From Tetraselmis striata (Eukaryota; Chlorophyta; Chlorodendrophyceae; Chlorodendrales; Chlorodendraceae), in NCBI GenBank assembly GCA_006384855.1, contig VCJN01001737.1:27071-91070 (forward strand): 64,000 nucleotides of DNA, given 5' to 3'. Position numbers and translations under genes: made by a program. Below, piece by piece: positions 19,710 to 28,135 of this stretch. The first letter of the stretch is position 1. The number at the start of each line of letters is the position of its first letter. The notes under the pieces were generated by a model that ran no database searches, was not told where the DNA came from, and saw only the letters and a list, made by a program, of their open reading frames with translations.

Positions 19710-20063
19710 TTACGATCTCTTTTCGAGTTGACTCCCTCGACCTCGGACTGCCCCGTATGCCGATTTCACAGCTCCTACTCCGCTTTTTGCTTGATTGAAG
19801 CCATCCCTCGCCGCGCCGATATCGAGCCCACGCCCTTTAAGAGCGTCTTCGGCCACGCCGGCAAGATTGCCGACGCCCTTGGCCGAGGCGCCAACCGAGG
19901 CGCTGAAAGCGGCGGCCTCAGGACCGATACCGGGGATAGCGGCTAGATACGGAGTCGCGCCGAGGAGGAAGTTACCCACCTTGTTGCCGACGGTGCGCGT
20001 GGCGTGAGTCAGCTTTGTACCGATCGTACGTACTGTTCGGCCAAGCTTGGATAGAAAGCTCAT
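19710..20063 (-). CDS. Small basic protein with hydrophobic centre, copy 1 (117 aa)
   Basis: The frame extends two codons upstream to a TTG, but the ATG at 20063 is the sensible start. The basic N-terminal helix (SFLSKLGRTVRTIGTKL) is followed by a hydrophobic, Gly/Ala-rich centre (NFLLGATPYLAAIPGIGPEAAAF) and a Gly/Arg-rich C-terminus (GAVRGRGSQLEKR). Such small amphipathic proteins between packaging and capsid genes may play the part of adenovirus-like membrane-active core proteins. That is inference from position and composition; no family is recognised. Confidence 0.55.
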   Translation of the reverse strand: MSFLSKLGRTVRTIGTKLTHATRTVGNKVGNFLLGATPYLAAIPGIGPEAAAFSASVGASAKGVGNLAGVAEDALKGRGLDIGAARDGFNQAKSGVGAVKSAYGAVRGRGSQLEKRS

Positions 20064-20094
20064 TTGCAAATAGATTACAAAAAACGTGGTACAG

Positions 20095-20268
20095 TTAACG
20101 TGGTACAGTTATCGTCGGATAATTCGCCTCCATCAATCGGGTTCTAAGGTCCTCAGCTTTTCCTTGTACCGGCAGTCCCAAGGCCTTTAATTCCTCACGG
20201 ACATCATCCCTCTTCATTAACGTGGTGGGTTCAGGGACTACCCCGGTGTCTGTTGTTTGGCGGGTTTC
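20095..20268 (-). pseudogene. SAP-domain protein fragment, copy 1
   Basis: Only the C-terminal ~57 codons of the SAP gene remain, including the whole SAP motif (VREELKALGLPVQGKAEDL). The 5' part was lost at the duplication junction. Upstream of the junction the frame runs into TIR-derived sequence with no in-frame ATG before a stop. Compared with copy 2 it has one amino-acid difference near the end (Ile to Asn). Confidence 0.8.
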
Positions 20269-20511
20269 ATATGAATTTGCATGGCTCTACAAAAAACTTT
20301 CTCCATTCTATCCCACCTATCCCACCTTCTATTACTTTATCGACTAGGAAATAGTGAGAATCATGTCGATATCGGGCTAAAACACGAAGGTGGGATGACC
20401 CCCAGCTATCCCACCTTCCATCCCACCTATCCCACCTTCCATCCCACCTCACGCCTCCAAGCCTTGGCAAATTCGTTCGCATCCAGGCCCGCCCAAGCAC
20501 TCCGGGACCAA
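20269..20511 (+). repeat. Internal fragment of the left TIR
   Basis: Carried along at the start of duplication copy 2, this ~243-bp piece repeats 14824-15066, including the 'cccacctatcccaccttcc' repeats. It is an internal copy of the inner part of the TIR and could recombine with either terminal repeat. Confidence 0.9.
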
Positions 20512-20533
20512 CCTGGTACCTCAACCTGGGACC

Positions 20534-21316
20534 TCACGCCACCAAAACGACCTCGCTAAATCGCGGTGGAGGCCCTTCGTCAACCGTCATAAGAAGTCGG
20601 TAGTGCGTGTACGAAGCTGGGGTTGTGACACTACCCTGAAATAGGTATGCGTCATCAGTAGGGATGTCGTCGGAGTCAAAGTCCGCTTGAAAAAATGTAT
20701 TTGTTGCCTTGTTTGCGGATGGGATCACGGTGTACGACATGTTTGTGTAAACGGCAAGATCGGTCCAGTTTGTACCGTTGTTGGACCCTTGAAGTGTACA
20801 AAACTCCACTAGCTTGTCATTCCATGCTGTCGTATTCCAAAGCCGCACGCCGGTAACCGTGGCGGGTGCCGGAAGCTGGATGGCGAGGAAGTGCGGTGGC
20901 GAGTTAGCAGCATTGGCAACCCATGCCTCATATGAAGCTCCGCTTTTCCTATCGAATGCCAGCCATCCTTCATAGTTCACACCGGCATTACCCGACTCGG
21001 TCACTGTGTAGCCCTGGTCGCTATAACCACTAAGTGCTGGGACCGGAACAGCTGGTACACTGGTTGTATGGCTACCTAGGGGCTGAATTCCCGACGAGTT
21101 CCCCTCTCCGTCAATGAGTTCTACCCAAAACCAATACTGAGTTCCGGGCGATAGACCTGTAACCGTTTTCAAACCGTTATCGTAATCGTAGCTCACACCG
21201 GGATCGATGGTGCTAGTCGCAGTTCCGATGAAATCGGAGGTCACCGTTGTATACGTCCCGACAGGAATACTGTTAGTTGTATTCTGAAACAGTCGGATCT
21301 CGCTGATATCACTCAT
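20534..21316 (-). CDS. F5/8-type C and FN3-like adhesin, copy 2 (260 aa)
   Basis: Predicted protein identical to the copy at 15089: an FN3-like module then a discoidin-type domain. It begins 22 bp downstream of the internal TIR fragment. The identity over 260 codons marks the duplication as very recent or as subject to gene conversion. Confidence 0.75.
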   Translation of the reverse strand: MSDISEIRLFQNTTNSIPVGTYTTVTSDFIGTATSTIDPGVSYDYDNGLKTVTGLSPGTQYWFWVELIDGEGNSSGIQPLGSHTTSVPAVPVPALSGYSDQGYTVTESGNAGVNYEGWLAFDRKSGASYEAWVANAANSPPHFLAIQLPAPATVTGVRLWNTTAWNDKLVEFCTLQGSNNGTNWTDLAVYTNMSYTVIPSANKATNTFFQADFDSDDIPTDDAYLFQGSVTTPASYTHYRLLMTVDEGPPPRFSEVVLVA

Positions 21317-21337
21317 TTGTTTATACTCGAGAATACT

Positions 21338-21838
21338 TCAACTCTCCAACGATTTTGGTATAGAGGGAGCCCGGTCCTCCAGCCTATTTATCTCCGCACA
21401 TACATGGCGTATGAATTCAGCCAGATCTCTAAACGCCCCGTAGTCCATCGTGCTAGTCAAAAAGGCCTCCGTGTTGATTTCTCTTAGAAGCTCGCCGTAT
21501 CGTGCACTTACCTCTTCGTGTCTGTTGTATAATTCTGACCACCTCATCGCGCCCGAGATACTTGAAATTGCGCCAGCAACAAGTGAAATGCAACCTGAGA
21601 CGGTTACCGCAACACCATACGTGCCGATGTGATGGATGCCAAAAACAATGTTTGTACACCCGACCAAAAAGGATAACAATACGTTAGCATAAACGGATAA
21701 ATCGTGCCTAGTCTTGAAGTATCGGTACGCTTTTTCGTGGAGATGCCGTTGCTTTCTTGATAATTCGCGCCAGCGTAGCAATAAAGGATTTTCGAGTTCG
21801 ATACTTCCGCCACCGTTTGATTCGGTGCGATCGCTCAT
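21338..21838 (-). CDS. Two-helix membrane protein, SLATT-like, copy 2 (166 aa)
   Basis: Predicted protein identical to the copy at 15893, with hydrophobic helices at about 49-68 and 73-97 and a charged helical tail. Same spacing to its neighbours (2 bp upstream, 21 bp downstream). Confidence 0.5.
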   Translation of the reverse strand: MSDRTESNGGGSIELENPLLLRWRELSRKQRHLHEKAYRYFKTRHDLSVYANVLLSFLVGCTNIVFGIHHIGTYGVAVTVSGCISLVAGAISSISGAMRWSELYNRHEEVSARYGELLREINTEAFLTSTMDYGAFRDLAEFIRHVCAEINRLEDRAPSIPKSLES

Positions 21839-21840
21839 TG

Positions 21841-22053
21841 CTATCTGAAAACAAATTGCCCGACCAGCGAGGGATCGTCAAAATCTAGCTGGAGTTGGCT
21901 CCGGCTAGCGATGTCACTAATCTCGAACCCAATTGAGTTGATCCTAATCGACGATGTGAATCCTAGCAGTGTGTTGCGACCGACGAAACTCACTATGGTT
22001 GGCGTGTTTGTTCTTATCTGGCTGATGTTAACGGAAACGGTCGCGTTACTCAT
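21841..22053 (-). CDS. Small virion-cassette protein, unknown, copy 2 (70 aa)
   Basis: Identical to the copy at 16396. It is a short, strand-rich protein with no recognised domain, kept between the FN3 adhesin and the two-helix membrane protein. Confidence 0.55.
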   Translation of the reverse strand: MSNATVSVNISQIRTNTPTIVSFVGRNTLLGFTSSIRINSIGFEISDIASRSQLQLDFDDPSLVGQFVFR

Positions 22054-22063
22054 TTACTACTTA

Positions 22064-22903
22064 CTAGGCAGAATCGCTGAATGACGCTGTGATGTTAACA
22101 CCCGCCTCCTCATTCCCTGGCGTGGCAGTTAGCGAGAACGAATCAAGGGTCGGGGGAGTTGTATCGGAAGCGGTCGTGATAGTAGCGGGCGTCGAAGCTG
22201 TAGCCAAAGTATCGTTCCCGACATTGTCCCTAGCCAACAACCAGCCGTAATAGGTTGTTCCAGGCGTCAATCCGCTGGTCGTATGAGATGTAACCGTACC
22301 ACTGAGAGCTACACCGTTTGCTTTTATAGCTGCAGCGGTGGGAGCGCTGGTTTGCGTGTCCGAAATCCACAGGTACAGACTCTGTACCGCATCGTTGTCG
22401 CTAGACGCTATCGTGATATCGATCTCCGAAGTAGCCGGTGTACCGGAGGCAAGGGTGAATGTAGAGATAACCGGCGGGGTATTGTCTTCGGTCGTATACG
22501 CACCGAACGGTGTGATTGACTCATTACCACTCCCATCAACGAGCCGGAGCCAGAAATATCGTTGAGCGTTGGGGGCGCCGATAATATAGGTGTAATTCAG
22601 ACTGGACCCCGATATACTGCCAGTAATGTTGGTTTCCGTACGCGTACCCACATCGTTTACTGTGTTAACACCGAGGTGAGCTTGGGCCACTGTCATTGTT
22701 TGATTGAATTCGAAGAGAAAATCGACATCGGTTTCGGATAGCGCTGTTGAGAACGAAACGAGGATCTCCGAAAGAAGGTCCGGATCGATGGAAAACCCTT
22801 TTCCGAAAAGTTCAAAAAAACCCATTCTCACTTTGATTCCGATAGCGAGCTTCCGCCTCGGGAAATCGATGGTTGAATCTGTCGTCCCAAACGTGTGCCT
22901 CAT
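22064..22903 (-). CDS. FN3-repeat adhesin, copy 2 (279 aa)
   Basis: Identical to the copy at 16619: N-terminal unknown region, two FN3-like modules and a partial third. It abuts the 329-aa gene with no intergenic base (22903/22904). Confidence 0.6.
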   Translation of the reverse strand: MRHTFGTTDSTIDFPRRKLAIGIKVRMGFFELFGKGFSIDPDLLSEILVSFSTALSETDVDFLFEFNQTMTVAQAHLGVNTVNDVGTRTETNITGSISGSSLNYTYIIGAPNAQRYFWLRLVDGSGNESITPFGAYTTEDNTPPVISTFTLASGTPATSEIDITIASSDNDAVQSLYLWISDTQTSAPTAAAIKANGVALSGTVTSHTTSGLTPGTTYYGWLLARDNVGNDTLATASTPATITTASDTTPPTLDSFSLTATPGNEEAGVNITASFSDSA

Positions 22904-23893
22904 TTATGCTACGCGGTAGAAAGTGATGCAGGCCGTGTAATGCGACACGTTGGTCGCTATGGCGTACGACACCGCCTCACGCAGCTCGAGCTCGATGAAC
23001 CCCAGGTGATCTAGAGGAGGTTTGATAGGCACACCTACTACGTCGCTACAAACCGGTTTGACCGTCTGCTTGTACCCGAAGTACCGCTCGGCGCCGTCGT
23101 CGTTGGAGCCAGGAAGATAGGCCAAAATATTGCGCGACGTATGTGGGTCGATGACAAACGACGGCGTGGTCAGCACGAGCCCAGTAGGCAGATCGACAAT
23201 AGCCTTGTCGACGTATACCGGCGAGCAATACGAAACCGCCATGTTCCACTGACCACCTCTAGACATCTCAAAAGTTTGGAAATTGAACGGGATAAGTACT
23301 CTTGACGAATCACCGTTGTATTTCGTGGCCAGGTCGTCGCCGCTTGACACCCACAGATGGTAGAAGCTCTCTGCGATGGGGCGCTCGGGTTCATCCGTCC
23401 AGAAGACGAGACTGAAACGGAAGTCCTCAGCATTTCCAGGCGTCCACGGGAAAATCTCCTGAGACGTCGCTGTTTGCGTTTGGTACAACTTGAATTCAAG
23501 CTGGCGCAGTGTGGCAACGTTGTCGCCGAGAGTAATCCCACCGCAGCTATTGCTTTGCAAATATGGCGTGTCAGCCATGACGCCGTAGTAAGCCGTCTGC
23601 TTCCAGCTCGGAAGCATTGCGATAATGGCACTTTTATCGGTCTGCCGCCATGCCTTGTGTGTGTTCAGAGCCGGGAACGACTTGCAAAACAAAAGCAAGG
23701 ACATCGGACGCCCGGTGTTCTGCACGTAGCTTGAACCCATCATGCTTCCGACGACGGGAGTGATCCACTCGAGCCCGAATCGCACCAGACGCCCGTATAA
23801 CTCGTTAAGGCGCGAGGCACCGACGTCGTAGGTGAAATCGTACTTCTGGCCGCTCAAGCGGTCCGCCGAATTGACAAGGATACGGCTTATCAT
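22904..23893 (-). CDS. Putative virion structural protein, penton-like N-terminus, copy 2 (329 aa)
   Basis: Same as the copy at 17459 except Tyr at residue 33 instead of Ser. Here the gene starts 12 bp after the capsid stop codon instead of overlapping it, because the capsid reading frame ends earlier. The N-terminal SRILVNSADR-type segment is the only hint of family. Confidence 0.5.
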   Translation of the reverse strand: MISRILVNSADRLSGQKYDFTYDVGASRLNELYGRLVRFGLEWITPVVGSMMGSSYVQNTGRPMSLLLFCKSFPALNTHKAWRQTDKSAIIAMLPSWKQTAYYGVMADTPYLQSNSCGGITLGDNVATLRQLEFKLYQTQTATSQEIFPWTPGNAEDFRFSLVFWTDEPERPIAESFYHLWVSSGDDLATKYNGDSSRVLIPFNFQTFEMSRGGQWNMAVSYCSPVYVDKAIVDLPTGLVLTTPSFVIDPHTSRNILAYLPGSNDDGAERYFGYKQTVKPVCSDVVGVPIKPPLDHLGFIELELREAVSYAIATNVSHYTACITFYRVA

Positions 23894-23905
23894 TTAGCCT
23901 GATGC

Positions 23906-25129
23906 TTAGAAAACCGTCTGGGCCATGCCCGTAGGGTCAATGAAAAGCACTGCATCGATATGCGTGAAGGTATCGATGCGCTGCGCGGCGCCCAGCCCGC
24001 TCGCGAATTGAGCCCGCAGGTAGATGAGAGAGGTCGACATGTCGATACCGTTCTCAGACACAGAGGACTTTCCGTGCTGCAGCTCGAGGTCCTGGGCAAC
24101 AATGTAGGTGCCCGCAGCCGCGGTCCACGTGGTCTTATCGATAACACCATGATCGAGGGCCCCGAGAGCGTGGAAGGCTTTCTGCAACTCCATATACGCC
24201 TCCGCGTCGGAGTCGACGGGCCGCTGCGGATACAGAATGCCGCCGCAGTCGTAGCTCCAGCGACCAACATCGCCAAACAGGTTGGCCCGAGCAGAGAGAG
24301 TATTTTTGGTGCCGTCGCCGATATTGGCCTGCGGGCGGAACACAGTGAGGAGCGTCTTCAAGGACCGGGCGCTAGTAGAGATAAGCGTGTTAACTGACGA
24401 AGCGTCCTTTTCGACGCTGGACGAATGGTTCTGAAACGTGGTCATTGGGATCCGGTACCCCGCACTGTTGGCCTGTGAAATGGCTATAGCGACCTCGGAG
24501 TTCAGCTTGATGACCTCGGTGACCATCTCCGGGTCGTACACCTTCCAGGGGCAAGCGGCCGTGCTAGTTTGCGCGTCGTTGACGTTGGCCAGGGTGAGGT
24601 TCAAGCGAAGGCGGTCGCGGCTCATATCGCCAACGGGCAGGTACTTGTGTTGCAGGGTCCCAACCACGCCGGACAAGAGCGGGATACAAAACGTCACCGT
24701 GGTCCCGGAACCGATTTCGGCACCGGTCCTAATAGCATCCTCGGAAAGCCCCTCAACGACGGTCGAGCCGAAATTTTCGTTGGTCGAAGTGGACTGGGCG
24801 TCGCTCAGGATATTGCGTAGCAGCCCGTACTGGTCGATGTATTCCAGTACAGAGCTGCCATAGACACACTCTAGAAGGCGGATGACCGCAGACGCGGTGA
24901 AATCCAGCTTCATGGTGTTGGTTGCATCCTCGTTCTTCAGCTTGAATTTCAAGTACGACTGTTTCGTATTTAGGAACTCGCCTCTATTACCACATGGGAC
25001 CGAGAACTCGATTGTGTCGCCGGGGCTGAACTCGCGGCCGTTTATAGGCGGGAGATTGTGGCGCACCTTCATGCCGCCGACGGAGCGGGGCTTGGGAGCA
25101 TAGACGAATGAGTCGCTAAGGCCGGACAT
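23906..25129 (-). CDS. Major capsid protein, copy 2, probably intact (407 aa)
   Basis: Double-jelly-roll-type PLV capsid protein as described for copy 1, but with an undisturbed C-terminus ending in a hydrophobic strand and a short polar tail (FIDPTGMAQTVF). Length fits PLV capsid proteins. It follows the 117-aa small protein by 23 bp and lies in the leftward row ATPase-SAP-small basic-capsid-329 aa, the usual packaging/capsid neighbourhood. This is the copy most likely to make functional hexons. Confidence 0.87.
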   Translation of the reverse strand: MSGLSDSFVYAPKPRSVGGMKVRHNLPPINGREFSPGDTIEFSVPCGNRGEFLNTKQSYLKFKLKNEDATNTMKLDFTASAVIRLLECVYGSSVLEYIDQYGLLRNILSDAQSTSTNENFGSTVVEGLSEDAIRTGAEIGSGTTVTFCIPLLSGVVGTLQHKYLPVGDMSRDRLRLNLTLANVNDAQTSTAACPWKVYDPEMVTEVIKLNSEVAIAISQANSAGYRIPMTTFQNHSSSVEKDASSVNTLISTSARSLKTLLTVFRPQANIGDGTKNTLSARANLFGDVGRWSYDCGGILYPQRPVDSDAEAYMELQKAFHALGALDHGVIDKTTWTAAAGTYIVAQDLELQHGKSSVSENGIDMSTSLIYLRAQFASGLGAAQRIDTFTHIDAVLFIDPTGMAQTVF

Positions 25130-25152
25130 TTGATACTAACTGGACAGAATTT

Positions 25153-25506
25153 TTACGATCTCTTTTCGAGTTGACTCCCTCGACCTCGGACTGCCCCGTA
25201 TGCCGATTTCACAGCTCCTACTCCGCTTTTTGCTTGATTGAAGCCATCCCTCGCCGCGCCGATATCGAGCCCACGCCCTTTAAGAGCGTCTTCGGCCACG
25301 CCGGCAAGATTGCCGACGCCCTTGGCCGAGGCGCCAACCGAGGCGCTGAAAGCGGCGGCCTCAGGACCGATACCGGGGATAGCGGCTAGATACGGAGTCG
25401 CGCCGAGGAGGAAGTTACCCACCTTGTTGCCGACGGTGCGCGTGGCGTGAGTCAGCTTTGTACCGATCGTACGTACTGTTCGGCCAAGCTTGGATAGAAA
25501 GCTCAT
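25153..25506 (-). CDS. Small basic protein with hydrophobic centre, copy 2 (117 aa)
   Basis: Identical to the copy at 19710. Start taken at the ATG at 25506, not at the in-frame TTG two codons upstream. Immediately upstream, the SAP gene ends within two short direct repeats of 'acgtggtacagtta'. Confidence 0.55.
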   Translation of the reverse strand: MSFLSKLGRTVRTIGTKLTHATRTVGNKVGNFLLGATPYLAAIPGIGPEAAAFSASVGASAKGVGNLAGVAEDALKGRGLDIGAARDGFNQAKSGVGAVKSAYGAVRGRGSQLEKRS

Positions 25507-25537
25507 TTGCAAATAGATTACAAAAAACGTGGTACAG

Positions 25538-26065
25538 TTAACGTGGTACAGTTATCGTCGGATAAATCGCCTCCATCAATCGGGTTCTAAGGTCCTCAGC
25601 TTTTCCTTGTACCGGCAGTCCCAAGGCCTTTAATTCCTCACGGACATCATCCCTCTTCATTAACGTGGTGGGTTCAGGGACTACCCCGGTGTCTGTTGTT
25701 TGGCGGGTTTCAGTCTGTGTTGACGTTTCTCGTACAAGCCGAGAGCGCTCGGCGGAGCCACCGAGTGTGTGTCCAGTAACGCTCATACCTCCAATCGCAT
25801 TTCCGCCTGATACAGGGACATCACGAGGCTGCATCGGTGGCGGCGGCATCTGGTAGGTAATCGGCGAAATCGTGCTCCAACCCTTAGCAAATGGTTGCAT
25901 GCCTCCCGGAGGGAAAGCAAACTGGTTCGCAAAAGGCTGGACGAAAGTATTTACTGACCTCGAACGAGGCTTCCGATTTCTTGATTTCTTAGGCGCGCAC
26001 CGCTCCTTGCAGTCACAAGCATCCCTTTTACAGTTGGAGGAGGCTGATTTCTTCTTAGGCGGCAT
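25538..26065 (-). CDS. SAP-domain DNA-binding protein (175 aa)
   Basis: The N-terminus is Lys/Arg/Cys-rich (MPPKKKSASSNCKRDACDC, then SRNRKPRSRS), fit for nucleic-acid binding or nuclear import. The middle is Pro/Gly-rich. Residues about 136-168 form a SAP motif (VREELKALGLPVQGKAEDLRT), a helix-extended-helix DNA-binding fold. Its ATG overlaps the ATPase stop region by 11 bp, so the pair is tightly linked. That suggests a part in genome packaging or condensation. It is the only full copy; the duplicated one at 20095 is truncated. Confidence 0.8.
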   Translation of the reverse strand: MPPKKKSASSNCKRDACDCKERCAPKKSRNRKPRSRSVNTFVQPFANQFAFPPGGMQPFAKGWSTISPITYQMPPPPMQPRDVPVSGGNAIGGMSVTGHTLGGSAERSRLVRETSTQTETRQTTDTGVVPEPTTLMKRDDVREELKALGLPVQGKAEDLRTRLMEAIYPTITVPR

Positions 26066-26759
26066 TTAGCTTGATGCGGTCAAATTTTTTATAAAGGTGT
26101 CCCCGGTCGACGTCGCTGAAGAGAAAGTTGTAAGGCTCGTCGAATACGAATCGCATAAGATTGTCGGCGGTGTCCTTATCCAAGAAAATGATCTCGTCAA
26201 AAATCGCTGCGTATTCCTTTTTATTTCGCGGCTTAAACATTGCAAAATGCGACATGGTCTTCCGTATCGAAAGAGGCATAGCGACGTAGCTCTGCAAAAG
26301 CAACACGATACAGAGCCGGTAATGGCGGCGGTTGAAAATGAGATCCTTTAATTCACGTTGAATATCTTTGTCTTTCAGAGCCACGGTGACATCGTCCATA
26401 AATAGAAGCGAGTACTCCTTCTTCTCAGCCGACTCCATGACGCGCCCCTTGATCGTGTCCAGTGTACCGTAGTCGAGCTCCGGGTACATTTTGTCGTGGC
26501 TTTTGAACACGTTCCGCTTCAGGCTCTCGACGGACCGCGGGGGCATCACCACGTGCACATGATGGAACGCGCGCTTGTAAGCTTGCTTGCTAGTAAGCAG
26601 GTTGACAGCGAGCGACGTCTTGCCGCTCCCGGCCGAGCCGATAATACACATGAAGAAAGGCGACTTTGGTAGCGGGTCTTCTATTTGCTCATGAATGCAT
26701 TTATCGCAAACGAAAGCCGGGGGCTTGAATCTAATTTTACTTGCTTTTTCCAACTCCAT
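26055..26759 (-). CDS. A32-like/FtsK-HerA DNA-packaging ATPase (234 aa)
   Basis: Predicted genome-packaging ATPase. Walker A GSAGSGKTS lies at residues 41-49 (Lys47). The Walker B segment YSLLFMDD has acidic residues 122-123. A sensor-like Gln156 (LLLQSY) follows at the expected distance. Just upstream of Walker A, CDKCIHE could bind metal. Length fits the single-domain ATPases of PLVs and virophages. The start is the ATG at 26759, which overlaps the end of the upstream 74-aa gene by 23 bp. The gene lies outside the duplication and is single-copy. Confidence 0.88.
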   Translation of the reverse strand: MELEKASKIRFKPPAFVCDKCIHEQIEDPLPKSPFFMCIIGSAGSGKTSLAVNLLTSKQAYKRAFHHVHVVMPPRSVESLKRNVFKSHDKMYPELDYGTLDTIKGRVMESAEKKEYSLLFMDDVTVALKDKDIQRELKDLIFNRRHYRLCIVLLLQSYVAMPLSIRKTMSHFAMFKPRNKKEYAAIFDEIIFLDKDTADNLMRFVFDEPYNFLFSDVDRGHLYKKFDRIKLNAA

Positions 26760-26961
26760 ACTTCTTCTTTACATAACGCTTCAGTTCTTTTGGGCCCATC
26801 TCGGACCAAGTGTATGCCTCAAGGATCTCACATTGCTGCTCGGAGAACCCGGGGTACAGGTCCATCCAATACTCCTTCTTCCCATATTTGGGGTTGGTAA
26901 TAGTCAAGAAATCGACATCGCTAATCTTTGGTGCCCCCTTCTCGGGCTTCTCATCCTTCAT
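26737..26961 (-). CDS. Small protein of unknown function (74 aa)
   Basis: The frame extends to 27075, but the upstream part lies antisense to the divergent gene. The ATG at 26961, 2 bp from the palindrome, is the likely start. The sequence is polar with an aromatic centre (KKEYWMDLYPGFSEQQCEIL) and a basic tail (KELKRYVKKKYGVGKSK). No TM segment or known motif is visible. It is first in the leftward row, followed by the ATPase with overlapping ends, so co-expression with packaging genes is likely. Confidence 0.6.
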   Translation of the reverse strand: MKDEKPEKGAPKISDVDFLTITNPKYGKKEYWMDLYPGFSEQQCEILEAYTWSEMGPKELKRYVKKKYGVGKSK

Positions 26962-26962
26962 G

Positions 26963-26987
26963 TTTTTTCTCTGTACCAGAGAAAAAA
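26963..26987. promoter_or_regulatory. Perfect inverted repeat between divergent genes
   Basis: Arms TTTTTTCTCTG (26963-26973) and CAGAGAAAAAA (26977-26987) flank TAC. The repeat fills nearly the whole 30-bp gap between the leftward 74-aa gene (ATG at 26961) and the rightward 88-aa gene (ATG at 26992). A symmetric element here could serve both directions as promoter core or operator. That function is inferred. Confidence 0.6.
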
Positions 26988-26991
26988 TGCA

Positions 26992-27258
26992 ATGGACCGA
27001 TCTGCAGCAGAACCCGTTGATCATGATGCTGATGGTAGTGGGCCTGACGAGCCACTTGAGAGAGAAGTGGAGCATGTGGAAGAAGAAGCGTTGCCAAAAA
27101 AATCAAAACGAGTGAAGCCGGCTAAGCTACCGATATCAGAGAAGCAGAAAGCCGCTCTCGCTAAGGCCCGGGAAAGCCGCGCAGCGAATCGAGCGAAAGC
27201 AGAGGCTAAGAAAGAGAAGCCGTTAAATATTTACCAGGACCTTTTCACAGTCATCTAG
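26992..27258 (+). CDS. Small charged protein with basic helical tail (88 aa)
   Basis: An ORF is open upstream to 26695, but that part is antisense to other genes; the ATG at 26992 just after the palindrome is the likely start. The first ~33 residues are acidic. From residue 35 on the protein is basic (KKSKRVKPAKLP) and helical (SEKQKAALAKARESRAANRAKAEAKKEK), like short nucleic-acid-binding proteins seen in many large DNA viruses. It is the first gene of the rightward row, 7 bp ahead of the penton candidate. Function unknown. Confidence 0.6.
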   Translation: MDRSAAEPVDHDADGSGPDEPLEREVEHVEEEALPKKSKRVKPAKLPISEKQKAALAKARESRAANRAKAEAKKEKPLNIYQDLFTVI

Positions 27259-27265
27259 TAAAAAG

Positions 27266-28135
27266 ATGTTACAGCAGATATTCGTCGACTCACAGTACGC
27301 CGACCTTGTGCTCCAGGACGGCAGCTATCTTTTCTGGCTTGGCGACGCCATATACGTGCCTCAGCGCCACGACCTTCAGATTAAGGTGCTTAATGCATGG
27401 ATCCCGCACACCTTCTATAGTGTATTCGCAACTAACGACACGCTCAACCTAAGATACTTCCCACCGGGCGATCCCGCAGGCTCACCGGAGAGCATTGTGT
27501 TACCACACGGCAATCGAAGCATCGATGAACTCCTTGACTACATCAATCCTTTGCTAGAGTACGGCTACGAAGCTCGCTACGACACACCGACAAACAAGCT
27601 CATTTTCGAAACGGCCGGCGACGCTCAGCTCCAAATTGATCCTGGTACAACGGCCAATCGGCTCTTGGGTATCGCCGAAGGAGACGTGTCCAACGGCGGC
27701 GTGCTAGAAGCGCCGCGCGGCGTCGACCTGACACGCACGTCGAGCATACTTATTCGAAGCAACTTGCACACGAAGAATCGCGACCCAGTCACACGCAGAA
27801 CAAGTGATATTTTATGCAAAGCACCGCTAATGAGCCAATTCAATGAGCTAGAGCACTTCACTAGCCAGGCTTGGGTGGATTGCTACAACCAGCAATTATC
27901 CTTCATTTTGATGCGACTAGTGGACGACAACGGTCGATTGCTCGATCTAAACGGGTCTCGGTGGACGGCGACGATAAAGTTGAGACTAACTAAAAAAGAT
28001 GAACCGATCCCGGGTCCAGTTAGCGCCTTTGAAAGTGAACGGGCGGCAATTGCTGCAGGTGGACAACTCGGAGCTACAACGGGAGATATCGAGCCTCAGC
28101 AGCGAGATCGCAACGACAGAAGCAAATCTGAATGA
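27266..28135 (+). CDS. Minor capsid (penton-like) protein (289 aa)
   Basis: The pattern fits PLV/virophage minor capsid proteins with a single jelly roll, expected to form the pentameric vertices. Visible pieces: [12 protein letters not shown] at the N-terminus; [15 protein letters not shown]; a strand-rich centre with [30 protein letters not shown]; and the characteristic late block [28 protein letters not shown]. The last ~45 codons overlap the start of the fibre gene in another frame. Single-copy and intact. The main alternative is another virion structural protein. Confidence 0.7.
   Translation: MLQQIFVDSQYADLVLQDGSYLFWLGDAIYVPQRHDLQIKVLNAWIPHTFYSVFATNDTLNLRYFPPGDPAGSPESIVLPHGNRSIDELLDYINPLLEYGYEARYDTPTNKLIFETAGDAQLQIDPGTTANRLLGIAEGDVSNGGVLEAPRGVDLTRTSSILIRSNLHTKNRDPVTRRTSDILCKAPLMSQFNELEHFTSQAWVDCYNQQLSFILMRLVDDNGRLLDLNGSRWTATIKLRLTKKDEPIPGPVSAFESERAAIAAGGQLGATTGDIEPQQRDRNDRSKSE

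Larger units (their letters stand above)
14824..20268. repeat. Tandem duplication of virion-gene cassette, copy 1
   Basis: This ~5.44-kb segment is repeated head-to-tail at 20269-25712. It starts within the inner part of the left TIR and ends inside the SAP-domain gene. Differences noticed: the base at 18355 (Ser33 to Tyr in the 329-aa protein), two extra bases at 18519-18520 in the capsid gene, one base near 20121 and one near 14957. The junction at 20268/20269 shares a single base, pointing to end joining rather than homologous recombination for the founding event. Confidence 0.93.
20269..25712. repeat. Tandem duplication of virion-gene cassette, copy 2
   Basis: Direct repeat of 14824-20268, two bases shorter because of the capsid-gene difference. 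At its right end it continues without interruption into the intact SAP and ATPase genes, so this copy keeps the original junction on that side. Copy 1 keeps the original junction with the TIR. Confidence 0.93.
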
